From DATBIS01 sp036556805 (lineage in GTDB: Bacteria; Actinomycetota; UBA4738; HRBIN12): DNA of 6,728 nt. The stretch covers positions 1 to 6,728 of the forward strand of contig DATBIS010000046.1 of the NCBI GenBank assembly GCA_036556805.1, in the 5' to 3' direction. The notes under the pieces are model-generated. The model was given only the letters and a program-made list of their open reading frames with translations, searched no databases and had not been told where the DNA came from. Shown here piece after piece: positions 5,366 to 6,728 of the stretch; within the stretch, counting starts at the first letter, position 1; each line of letters starts with the position of its first letter. The translations under genes and the position numbers were made by a program.

Positions 5366-6286
5366 TCAGACCTGGGCGAACGCTTTGACGTCCCCCTCTT
5401 GCCCGCGCGACAGCCGTCGGTAGCCCAGGTAGCCGAGCCCGATCATCAAGGTAGTCGTCACGAGCATGAAGGTTGCCGCGGCGTTGACTGCCGGCGTGGG
5501 CGCCGCCCTTGCGACGCTGTAGATCTTGATCGACAACGGCTCGCTCGACCCGGACCCGGACAGGTAGCGCACCGTGACGAAGTCGTCAACGGTATCGGCG
5601 AACACGATCGCGAGGCTCGCGAAGATCGCGGGATAGAGCAGCGGCAGCAGCACGCCGCGGATGGACTGCCTCGGAGTGGCACCGAGGTCCATCGCAGCTT
5701 CCTCGTACTCCTTCCCAATCGATAAGAGTCGCGCGCGCACGATGATCACGGGATAAGAGATCTGATACGTCACGAGCCCCAGGACCTGTGCGGTCGTCCC
5801 GAGATGCACGAACTTCAATAGGTGCTGGAACACCATCTGCAGCGCGACGCCGATGATGATCTCCGGCATCACGAAGGTGAACAGCATCAAGAAGTTCGCG
5901 CCGCGCGCCGGACGCCCTCGCCAACGGTCGATGCCGATGGCGAAGGCCACGCCGAGCGGGACCGCGATCAGCATCGTGAGGATCGAGAGCGAGTAGGTCT
6001 GGACCATCGCTCTGCGGAGGTCTGGGTCTTGGAACAGGCTGCCGTTGTCGGGATCGTTGATCCACCACCGGAGCCCGAGCGTCTGGATGTCGGTGTTCGA
6101 GCGTCCGGCATTGAAGGAAATCGCGATCGCGATGAGCACCGGAAGGATCGACCAGGCGAGATACGCCCAGGTGATCGCGGACAGGATCCTCGGCTTGCGC
6201 CACGGGTCCTTCCACCAGCCCCGGGCACCACGCGCCTTCGGGACGGGAGTCCCCAGCGCCACGGCGTCGACCGCGGTCTCGCTCAC
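5366..6286 (-). CDS. potC: Spermidine/putrescine-type ABC transporter permease (PotC)
   Basis: A 306-residue inner-membrane permease of the binding-protein-dependent type. It has a cytoplasmic N-tail (1-33, rich in Lys/Arg), a first helix at about 35-58, a hydrophilic outer loop about 60-92 with many Asp/Asn residues, then five more helices at about 97-119, 131-157, 165-186, 212-234 and 268-290. The EAA loop that contacts the ATPase is E196-A-A-M-D-L-G202 followed by V212-x-L-P215, a good match to EAA-x3-G-x9-I-x-LP with Val for Ile. The block VDDFVTVRYLSGSGSSEPLS (233-252) is characteristic of PotC, which usually has DDFV near the last periplasmic loop. It starts with GTG at 6286; AGGAGG on the minus strand (6296-6291) lies 4 nt upstream. 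This start overlaps the potB stop in a GTGA, which implies translational coupling. The 3' end converges on potA. Confidence 0.92.
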   Translation of the reverse strand: MSETAVDAVALGTPVPKARGARGWWKDPWRKPRILSAITWAYLAWSILPVLIAIAISFNAGRSNTDIQTLGLRWWINDPDNGSLFQDPDLRRAMVQTYSLSILTMLIAVPLGVAFAIGIDRWRGRPARGANFLMLFTFVMPEIIIGVALQMVFQHLLKFVHLGTTAQVLGLVTYQISYPVIIVRARLLSIGKEYEEAAMDLGATPRQSIRGVLLPLLYPAIFASLAIVFADTVDDFVTVRYLSGSGSSEPLSIKIYSVARAAPTPAVNAAATFMLVTTTLMIGLGYLGYRRLSRGQEGDVKAFAQV

Positions 6287-6728
6287 GCGGCCTCCTGATT
6301 CTTGAGCGTTCGCGCGTAGTACACCATCGGGACGAGCAAGAGAAGCATGAGCAGGATCACGAACACCGCCGCCTGGTTCCCCGTGCCCGCGCCCCCCACG
6401 GCATCGTCGATCAGGTTGCCGACCATGTTCGTCTTGGGCGATCCCGAGAGCAGCGTGTTCGTGTAGTAGTCGCCGAACATCGGCAGCGAGACGATGACGA
6501 GCCCGGCGTAGATCGCGGGCTTGGACAGCGGGAGCGTGACGCGGAAGAACGTCGCGACCGGTCCCGCGCCGAGATCACGACCCGCCTCGAGCAGGTTCGT
6601 TTGGATACGGTCGAGGAATCCGAACAGCGGCAAGATCATGTACGGCACATAGCCGTACACCAACCCCAGGATCACCGTGATCGGCTTCCCCTCCAACCAG
6701 TGCACGGGCTCCGGCACGAGGTGCAGGC
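6283..6728 (-). CDS. potB: Spermidine/putrescine-type ABC transporter permease (PotB), C-terminal part
   Basis: The visible 147 residues are the C-terminal half of a second permease; the frame stays open to the right edge, so the start lies outside the window. An in-frame GTG at 6717 should not be taken as the start, because a Pot permease of this family needs several more helices upstream. The visible part has a helix VILGLVYGYVPYMILPLFGF, an EAA loop LLEAGRDLGAGPVATFFRVTLP in which E-A-G replaces E-A-A, the following helix PAIYAGLVIVSLPMFGDYYT, the PotB-typical stretch LLSGSPKTNMVGNLIDD, and a last long helix AAVFVILLMLLLLVPMVYYA. The protein ends LKNQEAA. It would form the heterodimeric channel with PotC encoded directly downstream, and its TGA stop overlaps the potC GTG start by sharing GTGA. 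Any further genes of the operon, including a possible second binding protein, would lie beyond the right edge. Confidence 0.9.
   Translation of the reverse strand, partial: LHLVPEPVHWLEGKPITVILGLVYGYVPYMILPLFGFLDRIQTNLLEAGRDLGAGPVATFFRVTLPLSKPAIYAGLVIVSLPMFGDYYTNTLLSGSPKTNMVGNLIDDAVGGAGTGNQAAVFVILLMLLLLVPMVYYARTLKNQEAA
6291..6296 (-). promoter_or_regulatory. Shine-Dalgarno of potC inside the potB 3' end
   Basis: AGGAGG on the minus strand lies 4 nt before the potC GTG and is embedded in the last codons of potB (Q-E-A-A). It supports the GTG at 6286 as the true potC start and fits coupled translation of the two permease subunits. Confidence 0.7.

Noticed and set aside
5351..5376. Imperfect hairpin between potA and potC stop codons (CTGA/TCAG with flanking AGG/CCT)
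   Set aside because: Only four continuous base pairs plus three beyond an internal loop, with no T-run; too weak to call a bidirectional terminator.
6715..6717. GTG at 6717 as the start of the second permease
   Set aside because: The frame continues upstream to the edge without a stop and the protein would lack the first helices of the family, so the gene is simply cut by the window.
1..6728. Biosynthetic cluster, defence system, mobile element or CRISPR
   Set aside because: No repeats, integrase, transposase, nuclease or synthase signatures were seen in any frame; one ABM-like gene alone does not make a biosynthetic cluster.

Overview
This window is a 6.7 kb, high-GC, densely coding piece of a bacterial chromosome. 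Codon third positions are almost all G or C, GTG is used as a start codon, and two genes have TANNNT boxes 8 nt upstream of their start codons with no ribosome-binding site. Together these suggest an actinomycetotal or similar soil/sediment lineage; the assignment is inference and no marker gene is present. There is no gene-free stretch longer than about 110 bases, and I see no RNA gene, mobile element, CRISPR array or attachment site.

Layout from left to right: (1) the N-terminal 240 residues of an alpha/beta hydrolase on the minus strand, running off the left edge; (2) after a 73-nt divergent gap, a plus-strand periplasmic-binding-type lipoprotein of the spermidine/putrescine (PotD) class with a twin-arginine signal peptide and lipobox; (3) a 176-aa membrane-anchored protein of unknown function on the minus strand, whose 3' end overlaps the binding-protein gene by 31 nt; (4) a 93-aa plus-strand protein with the look of an antibiotic-biosynthesis-monooxygenase (ABM) fold; (5) a minus-strand 12-helix MFS transporter of the YbjJ-like type; (6) a plus-strand PotA-type ABC ATPase; (7) convergent with it, a minus-strand pair of Pot-type permeases, PotC (complete) and PotB (C-terminal half, running off the right edge), joined by a GTGA start/stop overlap.

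The functional core is a complete set of parts for one polyamine- or cation-type ABC importer: surface lipoprotein, two EAA-loop permeases and an ATPase. The parts are not in one operon. They sit in three transcription units on both strands, with the unknown protein, the ABM protein and the MFS exporter/permease in between. Whether the binding protein at 795-2048 feeds this permease pair, or whether another binding protein lies beyond the right edge upstream of potB, cannot be settled from the window.

Nothing here amounts to a clear new biological system. The points most worth a second look are the split transporter layout, the altered ligand pocket of the PotD-like protein, the leaderless-type starts of potA and the hydrolase, and the uncharacterised anchored protein.
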